From NCBI GenBank assembly GCA_012843025.1, contig DURT01000011.1:1-64000 (forward strand): 64,000 nt of DNA, written 5' to 3'. Numbering within the stretch: the first letter of the stretch is position 1; every line of letters starts with the position of its first letter. Under the pieces are notes generated by a model, which worked only from the letters and a program-made list of their open reading frames with translations, searched no databases and had not been told where the DNA came from. Below are positions 35,521-44,716 of this stretch, piece by piece. A program made the position numbers and the translations under genes. This stretch comes from Tissierellia bacterium (lineage in GTDB: Bacteria > Bacillota > Clostridia > Tissierellales > Sedimentibacteraceae).

Positions 35521-35538
35521 AGTTAGCTTAAGCTAACT
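35521..35538. promoter_or_regulatory. DtxR-type operator between regulator and feoA
   Basis: AGTTAGCTTAAGCTAACT is an 18-base perfect palindrome resembling DtxR/IdeR boxes (TTAGGTTAGGCTAACCTAA). It lies 47 bases before feoA and 52 before the regulator gene. Confidence 0.82.
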
Positions 35539-35584
35539 CTTAAAATTCTATGCAAAATAAATATAAATATGACAGGAGTAGGAA

Positions 35585-35803
35585 ATGAAACTATCGGATA
35601 TTAATGTTGGAGAAATAGTTAAAGTTAAAAATAATACTGCTCAAGATTCTTTAAAAGAAAGATTCCTTGCTTTAGGACTGACTAAGGGAGCAGATGTAGA
35701 AGTATTAAGGAAAGGACCTAAAAACAATCTTACAGTTTACAGAATTAGAGGGGCCATGATCGCCTTAAGAAACGAAGAATCAAGATTAATTGAGGTCTAC
35801 TAG
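35585..35803 (+). CDS. feoA: Ferrous iron transport protein A
   Basis: A 72-residue SH3-like FeoA: MKLSDINVGEIVKVKN, LGLTKGADVEVLRKGP and RGAMIALRNEESRLIEV are typical. It supports FeoB-mediated Fe2+ uptake on the cytoplasmic side. AGGAG precedes the ATG; feoB follows after 15 bases. Confidence 0.93.
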   Translation: MKLSDINVGEIVKVKNNTAQDSLKERFLALGLTKGADVEVLRKGPKNNLTVYRIRGAMIALRNEESRLIEVY

Positions 35804-35818
35804 AAAGGGGGGCTGACA

Positions 35819-37738
35819 ATGGGACTTACCGCTCAATCTGTAAAAATAGAATCATTAAAAGATATTTATGAAATATCAAAGAATGAAGAACAGCATGTGG
35901 TAGCCTTGGCAGGGAACCCTAATACAGGTAAAAGTACAGTCTTTAATTACTTAACGGGACTGAACCAACATACTGGAAACTGGCCTGGAAAAACAGTAGT
36001 TTCCGCCCGTGGGGAATTTAAATACAATAATAGGGAGTATATTTTGGTAGATCTTCCCGGCTCTTATTCCTTATTTACCGCCTCAAAAGATGAGGAAGTT
36101 TCAAGAGATTTTTTATGTTACGGCAACTATGATGCTGTAGTGGTAGTTGCCGATGCCACCTGTTTGGAAAGAAATTTAAATTTAGTTTTTCAAATATCTC
36201 AAATTACAAATAAACTAGTTTTATGTATTAATTTAATAGATGAAGCAAGGAAGAAAAATATTGTAATCGATAAGGAGGGGCTGGAAAAGGAATTAAATAT
36301 TCCTATTGTACTAACTGCTGCAAGAAACGGAGAAGGTATGGAGGAACTTAAGAAAAAAATAGAAGAAACTGCATTAAATGAAGATGAAAGAGATGAAAGC
36401 TGTATACTATATTTTCAGCAAGACTCTGAAAAAAGAGAAAAAATAACGGAGTATAATTACAATTATGCTAAAGAATTAAAAGGAAAATATGTAAAGGAGG
36501 ATATAAAAAAACTTAACAGGGATAAGAAAATAGATGATATAGTAACATCAAAAATATTTGGCATCCCCCTTATGCTTTCCCTGTTGGGATTAATTTTTTG
36601 GATTACTATTCAGGGGGCTAACTACCCTTCCCAAATTTTAAGCAATATCTTGTTTGGATTCCATGAAAAATTAAACAATTTTTTTGTTTTGCTCAATGTA
36701 GATAACTTTATAAGAGGTGTGTTGTTAGACGGAGTATATTTAGGTCTTGCCTGGGTTGTGTCGGTTATGCTGCCTCCCATGGCAATATTTTTCCCACTCT
36801 TTACTCTTTTGGAAGACTTGGGATACTTGCCCCGAGTTGCATTTAACTTAGACCACCTGTTTAAAAAAGCAGGCGCCCACGGAAAAATGTGTCTCAGTAT
36901 GTGTATGGGATTTGGCTGTAACGCTGCAGGAGTTATAGGATGCAGAATTATTGATTCTCCCAGAGAAAGGTTAATAGCAATTGTTACAAACAATCTTGTT
37001 CCCTGTAATGGAAGATTTCCTCTCATTATAGTGTTGTCTGCTGCATTTTTCGCCTACTCAGGCTCCTTAATTGACAGTATTATACCTGCTATATCAATAA
37101 CTATATTAGTTCTCTTAGGTGTGTTTGCTACACTGACAGTATCATTTATATTATCTAGGACTATATTAAAAGGAGTTCCCTCTACCTTTACCCTAGAGCT
37201 GCCTCCTTACAGAGCTCCCCAGGTAGGCAGAATAGTTTATACCTCTATAATCGACAGAACAATATTCGTATTGTTCAGGGCAGTAGTGGTTGCAGCACCT
37301 GCAGGAGCAATTACCTGGCTCCTTGCTAATATTTATGTGGGTGATGCTAGTATCTTGGTTCACATGGCCAACTTTTTGGATCCATTAGGCAAAGTAATAG
37401 GCCTTGACGGTTTCATACTAATAGCTTTTATAGCTGGTTTTCCTGCAAATGAAATTGTAATTCCAGTTCTCTTAATGGCCTATATGTCAACAGGAACACT
37501 TACAGATTTTGAAAGTACTGAATCTTTAAGACAAATTTTAATATCTTATGGCTGGACCCCTTTAACAGCTTTAAATGTAATGTTGTTTTCTCTCCTCCAC
37601 TGGCCTTGCTCTACAACCCTGTGGACCATAAAAAAAGAAACAGGCAGCTTGAAATGGACTTTTGCAGCATTTTTAATTCCTACAACTATAGCATTTGGCG
37701 TATGTTTTATAACTGCCACAATAGCAAGATTGTTCTAA
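35819..37738 (+). CDS. feoB: Ferrous iron transporter FeoB
   Basis: A 639-residue Fe2+ transporter. The N-terminal G domain has G1 GNPNTGKST (32-40), G3 DLPGSYS and a G4-like NLID; a helical GDI region follows, then about eight membrane helices with the gate motifs LPRVAFNLDHL, GFGCNAAGV and NNLVPCNGR. Complete. GGGGGG lies before the ATG. Under control of the palindrome upstream of feoA. Confidence 0.95.
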   Translation: MGLTAQSVKIESLKDIYEISKNEEQHVVALAGNPNTGKSTVFNYLTGLNQHTGNWPGKTVVSARGEFKYNNREYILVDLPGSYSLFTASKDEEVSRDFLCYGNYDAVVVVADATCLERNLNLVFQISQITNKLVLCINLIDEARKKNIVIDKEGLEKELNIPIVLTAARNGEGMEELKKKIEETALNEDERDESCILYFQQDSEKREKITEYNYNYAKELKGKYVKEDIKKLNRDKKIDDIVTSKIFGIPLMLSLLGLIFWITIQGANYPSQILSNILFGFHEKLNNFFVLLNVDNFIRGVLLDGVYLGLAWVVSVMLPPMAIFFPLFTLLEDLGYLPRVAFNLDHLFKKAGAHGKMCLSMCMGFGCNAAGVIGCRIIDSPRERLIAIVTNNLVPCNGRFPLIIVLSAAFFAYSGSLIDSIIPAISITILVLLGVFATLTVSFILSRTILKGVPSTFTLELPPYRAPQVGRIVYTSIIDRTIFVLFRAVVVAAPAGAITWLLANIYVGDASILVHMANFLDPLGKVIGLDGFILIAFIAGFPANEIVIPVLLMAYMSTGTLTDFESTESLRQILISYGWTPLTALNVMLFSLLHWPCSTTLWTIKKETGSLKWTFAAFLIPTTIAFGVCFITATIARLF

Positions 37739-37748
37739 TCTTGCTATT
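37720..37748 (+). terminator. Hairpin at the feoB stop
   Basis: AATAGCAAGATT and AATCTTGCTATT form a 12-bp stem overlapping the feoB stop codon; no T-run follows. Confidence 0.6.
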
Positions 37749-37778
37749 GGGAATACATATTAAACTAGGCAGCGATAT

Positions 37779-38420
37779 TTAATCTGTTTTAATTTCTTTA
37801 ACCGGATGCCTTATAACTGTTTTTAATTTACTTATTTCAGATCTTCTTGGGTCACTAATATATATTTCGTGATGATACCTGTTCTCTGATATATCTATTT
37901 CATATCCCTTTTCCCTTGCAAAAGCTTCCATAAGTTCCACAGTTGCAGGCTCCTCATCATAAGGACCTAGGTGCATACATTGAACACATAGCCCTTCATC
38001 ATAAGTGAAAAACTCAACCTGTGAAAAATCAGTTTTTTTCTTTTTTGTGGCTTCATCAACTGCCCACTGAAAATCTTTTTCTGAAACAAAATCAGGAAGC
38101 CGGATTAAGGAAATAAAATTCAATTCATCCTTTCTAGAATAGTCCATGCCTTTTAGGCCGTCTATCCACCAAAGTCCTTCTAAGGGAGGAACAACATATT
38201 CAAAAAATCCATCTATCTTATAGCTGCCCTTATAACTCATTTTAATTGTATAGGCTATACCATACAACAATTCTATTGATTTACGGTATTCCCCCTTTTC
38301 GTCATTTGGATTTCCTTTTCCCCTTACCGCAATAAAATTCATCTTAGGAATATTAACTATGCTTGGTTTGGTTTTAGGCATATAAAACTCTTTATATTCT
38401 TTCTTAAAATCAAATGCCAT
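37779..38420 (-). CDS. GyrI-like domain protein
   Basis: A 213-residue protein of the GyrI-like small-molecule-binding group (SHS2 fold). The pattern F-x-x-E-Y-K-E-F at the start, NFIAVRGKGNPNDE, VQCMHLGPYDEEPAT and NRYHHEIYISDPRR matches stand-alone GyrI-like proteins of Firmicutes. These bind or hydrolyse small xenobiotics in some cases. AAAGGAG lies 5 nt before the ATG at 38420. A single gene. Confidence 0.85.
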   Translation of the reverse strand: MAFDFKKEYKEFYMPKTKPSIVNIPKMNFIAVRGKGNPNDEKGEYRKSIELLYGIAYTIKMSYKGSYKIDGFFEYVVPPLEGLWWIDGLKGMDYSRKDELNFISLIRLPDFVSEKDFQWAVDEATKKKKTDFSQVEFFTYDEGLCVQCMHLGPYDEEPATVELMEAFAREKGYEIDISENRYHHEIYISDPRRSEISKLKTVIRHPVKEIKTD

Positions 38421-38503
38421 ATGTGCTCCTTTCATTTAAATTTATAGTATTATCAAAGTTTATGCACGAATAAATGGACATACTATATTAATGTCATAAA
38501 ATC

Positions 38504-38532
38504 AAAGCAGTACATATAAATTTGTACTGCTT
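38504..38532 (-). terminator. Terminator after gltX
   Basis: On the minus strand GCAGTACA and TGTACTGC around an 8-base loop, then TTTGATTTT. Confidence 0.8.
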
Positions 38533-38543
38533 ATGATGAATGT

Positions 38544-40190
38544 CTATTTATTTATTGCATTTTCAATTCTTCTTCTTACTTTTTCTTCTCCCATAATCTG
38601 TTGCAGCTCCCAAAGGTCTGGGGATACAGCCCGGCCCATTAGGGCAATCCTTATAACTGTGCTTACCTCTCCTACGTGGCCTTTGTACATATCTGGATTC
38701 TTCTTGTAGTCCTTGGGCTTTGCTGCATATCCGTTTTCTGTTGCAATAACTCTTATTTTTTCAAACCACTGACTTTGGTCATCCCTGTGGTCGTAAGTAT
38801 TTAAGTAGGCAGTTAAAAGTTTTTTTGCTTCTTCTTCATTTATATTTTCAGGATAGCTATCAACAATCTCAAAGCATTCATCAAAGTAATAGCTTATGAA
38901 TTCTAAAATTTGCTCACAGTATACTAAGTCTTTACGAGGCTTATTACCTTCCCTTCCTACATCTAGCAGTTTAATTACCTGTTCTTTGTGGGAAGATAAA
39001 AGTTTTGCAACATCTTTTTTATATTCATTTGCCCAGTTTAGGAAGAAGTCATATATTTCTTCTGCCGGTATTTTTAATAGAACATCCTTGCTTATGTTAT
39101 TCAGCTTATCTAAATCAAACAAGGCTCCAGAAGTACTCATTTTTTCCAAAGTAAATTCAAATTCATCAATGGAACTACTTGGATTTGCCATCCTCCATTC
39201 TTCATAATTTGAATTTAAAATAGTTAGTAGGTATTCCCTTACTGCTTCAGGATGGTAACCTAACTCCATATAGTAGCTTAAACCTAATTCCGGGTCCTTT
39301 CTCTTTGACAGTTTTCGTTTAGTACCATTATCTAATTTCATTAAGTGTGCTGTATGGCAGTAAACAGGGAGTTCCCAGCCTAAAGTTTTGAATAATTCGT
39401 AATGTATTGGCAGGGTTGAAAGCCATTCCTCTCCTCTTACCACATGCGTTACCCGCATTAAATGGTCATCCACCACATGGGCAAAATGATAAGTAGGTAT
39501 ACCATTAGTTTTTAAAATTACAATATCCTGGAAATTTTCAGGCATTGTCAGTTTTCCTCTTATAGCATCATCTATATCAAAGTTCTTTTCTCCTGTTCCT
39601 TCTGAACGGAATCTTATGACAAATTCTTCGTTATTGTTTAATCTTTCCTGCACTTCTTCAAGGGTAAGGTTTCTGTCTCTTGCCCACTTGCCGTAATAAC
39701 CTGTCGTTACATTTTCGGCTATTTGGGCTTTTCTTAATTCTTCCAATTCTTCTTCTGTGCAGAAACAAGGATAGGCTCTTCCAATTTCAACTAAGTGCTT
39801 CACAAAGCATTGATATATTTCTGCCCTTTGACTTTGAAAGTAGGGTCCATATTTTCCTTTTTCTCCATCAATTCCTGCACCTTCATCGAATTTTAAGCCG
39901 AAATGTTTTAAGGAAGAAATTATTAATTCAACAGAACCTTCCACCTTCCTCTTTTCATCGGTATCTTCTATCCTAAGCATAAAGACACCGCCACTTTGAT
40001 GAGCTAAACGTTCATCTACAAAGGCTCCATATAAATTTCCTAAATGAATGAAACCTGTCGGGCTGGGTGCCAACCTTGTTACCTTGGCTCCTTCCGGTAA
40101 ATCCCTCTTAGGATATACTTCATTTTCATAGTAGTCTATTGTCTTTGTTATATTGGGAAATAATAATTCTGCTAATTTTTTATAATCCAT
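38544..40190 (-). CDS. gltX: Glutamate--tRNA ligase (clostridial long form)
   Basis: A 548-residue class I aminoacyl-tRNA synthetase charging tRNA-Glu. The HIGH motif appears as APSPTGFIHLGN and KMSKS as KRKLSKRKDPE; RIEDTDEKR and VVRGEEWLST are further family marks. It belongs to the longer branch common in Clostridia. The start at 40190 follows GGAGG by 5 nt; in-frame codons upstream reach into the GNAT gene and are not used. Confidence 0.93.
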   Translation of the reverse strand: MDYKKLAELLFPNITKTIDYYENEVYPKRDLPEGAKVTRLAPSPTGFIHLGNLYGAFVDERLAHQSGGVFMLRIEDTDEKRKVEGSVELIISSLKHFGLKFDEGAGIDGEKGKYGPYFQSQRAEIYQCFVKHLVEIGRAYPCFCTEEELEELRKAQIAENVTTGYYGKWARDRNLTLEEVQERLNNNEEFVIRFRSEGTGEKNFDIDDAIRGKLTMPENFQDIVILKTNGIPTYHFAHVVDDHLMRVTHVVRGEEWLSTLPIHYELFKTLGWELPVYCHTAHLMKLDNGTKRKLSKRKDPELGLSYYMELGYHPEAVREYLLTILNSNYEEWRMANPSSSIDEFEFTLEKMSTSGALFDLDKLNNISKDVLLKIPAEEIYDFFLNWANEYKKDVAKLLSSHKEQVIKLLDVGREGNKPRKDLVYCEQILEFISYYFDECFEIVDSYPENINEEEAKKLLTAYLNTYDHRDDQSQWFEKIRVIATENGYAAKPKDYKKNPDMYKGHVGEVSTVIRIALMGRAVSPDLWELQQIMGEEKVRRRIENAINK

Positions 40191-40225
40191 TTTATCCTCC
40201 ATACTATAATACAGCCTGATCTGTC

Positions 40226-40660
40226 TTAGGAGCAGCCTCCGCAGCAACTTCCTCCTACATCCCCTTCTTTGACCATTAAGACAGTATTATTAGATGATAC
40301 TGTTTTAAAGCCTGACTTTTCAAATAGTTTAATTAAGTTCTCGCCTACTTGAGCGTATGTTTCCGTGGCACCAATAGTAACTGCCTTTCTTACCAGCATT
40401 CTTATGAGCAAATCACCGTAATTCTGTCCCCTGAATTTCTCTTTCACACAGAGCATGTCAATAAAGTACTTACCTTCTTTAAATAATAATCTGCCTGTTC
40501 CTGCAGGTTCATCATTATCATACAGGACTGCATTAAAAGCAAATTCATCATAAAAATCGGTAATTTCTTTTTCCATATTTTCTTTCGAAAATACTTCCTC
40601 CCTGATACCTATCACTACACTTAAATTTTCTTTTCCTTGCACCCACTTTGTTGAAATCAT
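40226..40660 (-). CDS. GNAT acetyltransferase with CCGGC tail
   Basis: A 144-residue GNAT N-acetyltransferase; the acetyl-CoA loop is seen as VKEKFRGQNYGDLLIRMLV. The last residues GDVGGSCCGGCS form a short cysteine-rich tail that the core family lacks and that could hold a metal or a persulfide. GAGGTG lies 4 nt before the ATG at 40660. Upstream of gltX and perhaps in one unit with it. Confidence 0.85.
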   Translation of the reverse strand: MISTKWVQGKENLSVVIGIREEVFSKENMEKEITDFYDEFAFNAVLYDNDEPAGTGRLLFKEGKYFIDMLCVKEKFRGQNYGDLLIRMLVRKAVTIGATETYAQVGENLIKLFEKSGFKTVSSNNTVLMVKEGDVGGSCCGGCS

Positions 40661-40744
40661 ACTACACCTCAAGTGATTTTACAATGATTGTAACATTTTT
40701 CAAGAAAATTGTACAATATTTTTTATTATTATGGAGTATATGGA

Positions 40745-41764
40745 TTATTTAATTGGTTCTACAAATATTTCAACGATACCTCCGCAAACCATTCCTTCCT
40801 CTTCAGCATCCAGGCCAGTCATATCAACTTGCACAAGTCTGCATTCCTGATTTTCTATTGCTGATAAAGCTGATTGCCTTATATCAGCTTCCACGCATCC
40901 CCCTCCTATGGTTCCTATCATGTTGCCGTCTTTTAATACAAGCATTTTAGTTCCCACTTCCCTAGGGGCAGAACCTCTCCTGGACACAATTGTTACTATT
41001 GCCTTAGGTATGTCTTTGTATTTTTCAGATAAAATTCCATCTATTACTTCTCTTGGATATGAGCCATATCCTATTCCCTTATTTTTTACCTCTATTAATT
41101 CCGCCATAATTGAAACTGCAATTTCTTCAGGTGTTTCAGCTCCTATATTAAGTCCGATAGGAGTATAAACCTTGTCTAATTTTTCTCTTGGAATTCCCTT
41201 CTCCTCTAAATAATCCAAAACCTTTCTAACTCTTACTCTGCTGCCTATCATTCCTATATATGCATTTTCCTTTGTAATAATTTCTTCAAGGCAATCCTGG
41301 TCATGGCGGTGGCCTCTGGTTACTATAATAAAGAATGTGGACTTACTGCCTTCTATACCGCACAAAGCTTCTACAAAGGATTCACATATTACCCTATCAG
41401 CCCCTGCATTTCTTGCATTGTCGGTAAACTTGATTCTGTCATCAATTACTGTTACATGTAAGTTAAGAAGCTTGCACATTTTTATTATTGCAATAGAAAT
41501 ATGACCTGCTCCGCAAACAACTACATTATAGTCTTGACTAATAAATTCTACATATACTTTTTCATCTTCGAAATTTATTATTTTACTTTTCTTATCTGCA
41601 GGTATTAACTTAATTACACTATCCCAATTATATAATTCATTGTTTGTATAAACTTTTTCTCCATCTGATAAAAGAAGCTTGGCTCCTGAATTTTTCCCTG
41701 AAATAACTGTAAAAACTATATTTTCTTTGCTCTTGTCCAATTGTTGTAATAATTCAAAAAACAT
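40745..41764 (-). CDS. XdhC/CoxI-family protein, domains in reversed order
   Basis: A 339-residue protein of the group that delivers or modifies molybdenum cofactor for hydroxylases such as xanthine dehydrogenase. The Rossmann XdhC_C part (VVVCGAGHISIAI, VIDDRIKF, VTRGHRHDQDCL, IGMIGSRVR) fills about 80-235, while the XdhC_CoxI part (VSRRGSAPREVGTKM, IGTIGGGCVEAD) lies at 250-335. In classical XdhC the order is the opposite. No hydroxylase genes lie in the window. Confidence 0.88.
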   Translation of the reverse strand: MFFELLQQLDKSKENIVFTVISGKNSGAKLLLSDGEKVYTNNELYNWDSVIKLIPADKKSKIINFEDEKVYVEFISQDYNVVVCGAGHISIAIIKMCKLLNLHVTVIDDRIKFTDNARNAGADRVICESFVEALCGIEGSKSTFFIIVTRGHRHDQDCLEEIITKENAYIGMIGSRVRVRKVLDYLEEKGIPREKLDKVYTPIGLNIGAETPEEIAVSIMAELIEVKNKGIGYGSYPREVIDGILSEKYKDIPKAIVTIVSRRGSAPREVGTKMLVLKDGNMIGTIGGGCVEADIRQSALSAIENQECRLVQVDMTGLDAEEEGMVCGGIVEIFVEPIK

Positions 41765-41905
41765 ACTACCTCCTGAGTTTAATAAATTTTGTATTGTTTA
41801 CGGGCTATAATTAAAAAATATCCTAACTTAGATTTATTTAATAGACCTCCTGTTTCAGTTACCTTTTTTAAAGATGCAGAGGATAGTCCGATAGATTATG
41901 GTTCA

Positions 41906-42982
41906 TTAACAACTACCATAAATCATATTGTATAATATTTCAGCTTGTTTTTTCCTCCTTTCTACAGTTTGCAAAGCTTCTTTATTGTTTTTATACATAT
42001 TTTCTTTATTTGAAAATCTCTCATTGATTGTAACTAACTTATCTTTATATATTAATTTGTCTGCTAAAAACACAACTTCCTTTTCAGTAATGGCTGAACT
42101 AATACTGTTTAACTCCATATGTTCTGCAACAATTTCAGAAATTTCTTCATATCCCATATCTTTTAGCCATTGAGCTCCTACTTTTGCATGGTTAGGCTTT
42201 CCTTTTGCAATATCATGAAGTAGAGCAGCTGCCACAACCTTCTTTGTGTCAATATTATTCAGTTGCCGGCATATATTCAAAGCTTCTTCCGCTACTTTTT
42301 CACAATGCCGCTTAACCTCATCCGTCATATGGAAATAGTCTTGGATTCTTCGGCACATATCAACTGTGGGATACCTTTTATCTTCATTAAATTTAAGTAA
42401 ATTTAAATAATCTTTTTGCAGGTCAGCATCCATGGCTAGGCCTGGATCCTCAAATGAAATATTTTTGCACTTTTTACCCATTTTAGCTATAACGCCCTGT
42501 AATCCCATGGTACCATCATGGTCTAAAATATCTCTGAATGCCTCTTTTTTCAATAACAATGGATGACCGTTTTTTCCCATGTAGGAGGGTTGAATAATCT
42601 TAATACTTGGTGTATTGATTTCTTCTAACATTTTTTTAAGCGTAAACTGCTGAACAAAGGGACTGTCAGCTGGAGTTATGAAAAGAAGGTCCACTGTGTT
42701 TGCAATTTCCTTAATCCCCAAACATATGGAATCAAACATATGGCTAGTTTCGTAGCTTTCATTTTTTACAAAAATTATATCTTCATCTTTCAATAATTCT
42801 TTTATTTTATATCCTTGGTGTCCTATAACTATGACAATTCTGTTAATTCCTAATAGCTTGTAATTTTCAATTGTTGTTTCAATAACTGTCTTATCACCCA
42901 TTGGCATCAGGGGCTTAAAGTCTTTCATACGGGAAGACATTCCTGCTGCTGCAATTAAAACACCTATTTTATACTTGTCCAT
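41906..42982 (-). CDS. MobA-like nucleotidyltransferase fused to HD domain
   Basis: A 358-residue two-domain protein. Residues 1-195 are a molybdopterin-type nucleotidyltransferase: LIAAAGMSSRMKDFKPLMPMG, then TPADSPFVQ and NGHPLLLKK, as in MocA/MobA cofactor maturases. Residues about 205-340 are an HD phosphohydrolase with AALLHDIAKGKPNHA. Start at 42982 with AGGAAAG upstream. Beside the XdhC-like gene it points to a molybdenum-hydroxylase maturation pair. Confidence 0.85.
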   Translation of the reverse strand: MDKYKIGVLIAAAGMSSRMKDFKPLMPMGDKTVIETTIENYKLLGINRIVIVIGHQGYKIKELLKDEDIIFVKNESYETSHMFDSICLGIKEIANTVDLLFITPADSPFVQQFTLKKMLEEINTPSIKIIQPSYMGKNGHPLLLKKEAFRDILDHDGTMGLQGVIAKMGKKCKNISFEDPGLAMDADLQKDYLNLLKFNEDKRYPTVDMCRRIQDYFHMTDEVKRHCEKVAEEALNICRQLNNIDTKKVVAAALLHDIAKGKPNHAKVGAQWLKDMGYEEISEIVAEHMELNSISSAITEKEVVFLADKLIYKDKLVTINERFSNKENMYKNNKEALQTVERRKKQAEILYNMIYGSC

Positions 42983-43037
42983 AATTTCTTTCCTATTCAC
43001 CATCCCTAACACTGAATTCATAGCCATTATCTGTTAA

Positions 43038-43490
43038 TTATTCTATTACTTTTTCATAACTTTTTATTATTATGTCTCCACACTTAAGCATGTACTTACT
43101 TTCTCCATCATCAAACTTGTTTACATCTATAATATCTATAAAATCAAGGCTTCCAAATTCTTCTTCAAACCAATCGGTAAATTCATGAACCATGTCGCAT
43201 TTACTTCCTCCATTTTAGCTTCTGCCTTCTCACTTATCATTATATTATATTTTCCGTCATTTTGCACTATTTCTTCGCACCAAATATCCTTCAGCATTTT
43301 TTTAACATATATTCTGTTATATACTGCCCTTCTGAAAGTGTAGTATTTTTATTAGTGAGTAATACAAAAAAATCACTTCCTCTGGTAAATTTTTAAGTTT
43401 TTCTATGTAGGGAAGTGATGGCATAATCATGTCTCTGTTGAACATGAGTTTCTTCAACTTAGCATTAGAAAGTTCTACATTTTGATACTA
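43038..43490 (-). pseudogene. Decayed coding remnants
   Basis: Between the MobA-HD gene and the chimeric CoA-transferase no intact gene is found, but minus-strand coding-like stretches occur in shifting frames. The last (43038-43196) reads MVHEFTDWFEEEFGSLDFIDII...YMLKCGDIIIKSYEKVIE, like the C-terminal end of C_GCAxxG_C_C redox proteins; two others (about 43197-43345 and 43345-43490) read MLKKMLKDIWCEEIVQ and RDMIMPSLPYIEKLKNLPEE and are not identified. Frames break by stops, consistent with decay. Confidence 0.5.
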
Positions 43491-43606
43491 TAATTATATA
43501 TAAGTTCCATTGAAGCTTCAAGAATGTTATTGTTTACTTATATACTTTACTTTGAATCAATTTGTTAAAGAGCATTTTGGGAAACTATATAGATATACTT
43601 GCCAGA

Positions 43607-44212
43607 TTATTGATTTTTGCTTTCCTCTTCTTCCATCTTCTTTAATCGTCTCCACAAGGTTGTAACACTTATTCCTAATTTTTCAGCCGCCAACGTTCTG
43701 TTTCCGTTAGTTTCTTTAAGAACATTTCTGATGGTTTCGTTTTCAATATGTCTTAAAACACCTTTGTTCCCATAGGGTGATGTAGACATCATAACCGATT
43801 CATCATTTTTCTTAATTAAATTTTCCAATATATCCGTTCCAAGTAAAACCTTTGTAGGAATATAGGGTATTCCCAAGGAACCGGCTAGGAATCTGTAGGT
43901 AAGGCTCAGGCCGCTAAATTCACGGGCATCAATAGTACCCTTTTCAAAAGCCTCATTAATCCTTTCCATCCTGCCGAACCTATCTAATGAGCCTCCCCCG
44001 TAGGACAGTTTCTTAACAGCGCCAACTCCTACAAGCATATCAGTTGCCATACAAACTATAGACTGATATACATTAAGCTCCTTTTTACCCTGCCTTATTA
44101 ATTCACATATAAAGGCAATAGGACTTCTGGTAATCGCAAAACCACCAATTGCTATCTCTGCACCATTAGGTATTTCTCTTACGGCATCTGTTAAATTCAT
44201 TATTTTACTCAT
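43607..44212 (-). CDS. Chimera: truncated CoA-transferase alpha subunit plus Fis-type HTH
   Basis: A 201-residue frame. Residues 1 to about 148 are the N-terminal half of a family I CoA-transferase subunit A (IPNGAEIAIGGFAITRSPIAF, YGGGSLDRFGRMERIN, LGIPYIPTKVLLGTDIL). From about 153 to 194 it becomes the Fis-type HTH that ends sigma-54-dependent activators (IENETIRNVLKETNGNRT, AAEKLGISVTTLWRRLKK). Neither half is complete. The simplest reading is a deletion that joined two genes; a domesticated DNA-binding protein is possible. GAGG lies 9 nt before the ATG. Confidence 0.8.
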   Translation of the reverse strand: MSKIMNLTDAVREIPNGAEIAIGGFAITRSPIAFICELIRQGKKELNVYQSIVCMATDMLVGVGAVKKLSYGGGSLDRFGRMERINEAFEKGTIDAREFSGLSLTYRFLAGSLGIPYIPTKVLLGTDILENLIKKNDESVMMSTSPYGNKGVLRHIENETIRNVLKETNGNRTLAAEKLGISVTTLWRRLKKMEEEESKNQ

Positions 44213-44213
44213 A

Positions 44214-44657
44214 TTATTTTGCCTCTACTACGGCTGAATCAGCTATTTTTGCACATCTGATGCCGCAGTTACCTCCATCTAATTCTACTGGAAGCAATTC
44301 AGGAGAAAGACCTAACTCACTTTCAATAGCACTCATAAACATATTAGCAATTGGACAGCTTAATGGTTGCGTACCCCTATCAATAAATGAATTACATATA
44401 TTATAAAGACAACATTTTTTCATCTTAGCTCTGAACTCAATCTCATCTTGCCATATTTCAATATCCTCCAAGAATTTCTTTTCAACTAGCCATTTTTTTA
44501 ATTCATCAATGTCATTGGCCTTTTCTCCCAGCTGGGATTTTATATAAGGAACGCCTGCTAAAGTTAATCTATATCTTGCCCCCTTGCCTCTTTCGTCATA
44601 GAATGCCTTTTGAATTTCATATAAGAGTTGATCTTTAAAATTATTTAAATCGCTCAT
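44214..44657 (-). CDS. Cysteine-containing protein of uncertain family
   Basis: A 147-residue soluble protein with a helical first half and a Cys-rich second half: KKCCLYNICNSF, PLSCPIANM and GGNCGIRCAKI. The spacing recalls L-2-amino-thiazoline-4-carboxylate hydrolase-like or V4R-like proteins, but I cannot assign it firmly. GGAGG lies 6-7 nt before the ATG. It is followed directly by the CoA-transferase/HTH chimera. Confidence 0.7.
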   Translation of the reverse strand: MSDLNNFKDQLLYEIQKAFYDERGKGARYRLTLAGVPYIKSQLGEKANDIDELKKWLVEKKFLEDIEIWQDEIEFRAKMKKCCLYNICNSFIDRGTQPLSCPIANMFMSAIESELGLSPELLPVELDGGNCGIRCAKIADSAVVEAK

Positions 44658-44716
44658 TCCATATCCTCCTTTTAGTAATATTGCTCATTTCTATTATTCT
44701 TGGCAGTAAGCTACTC

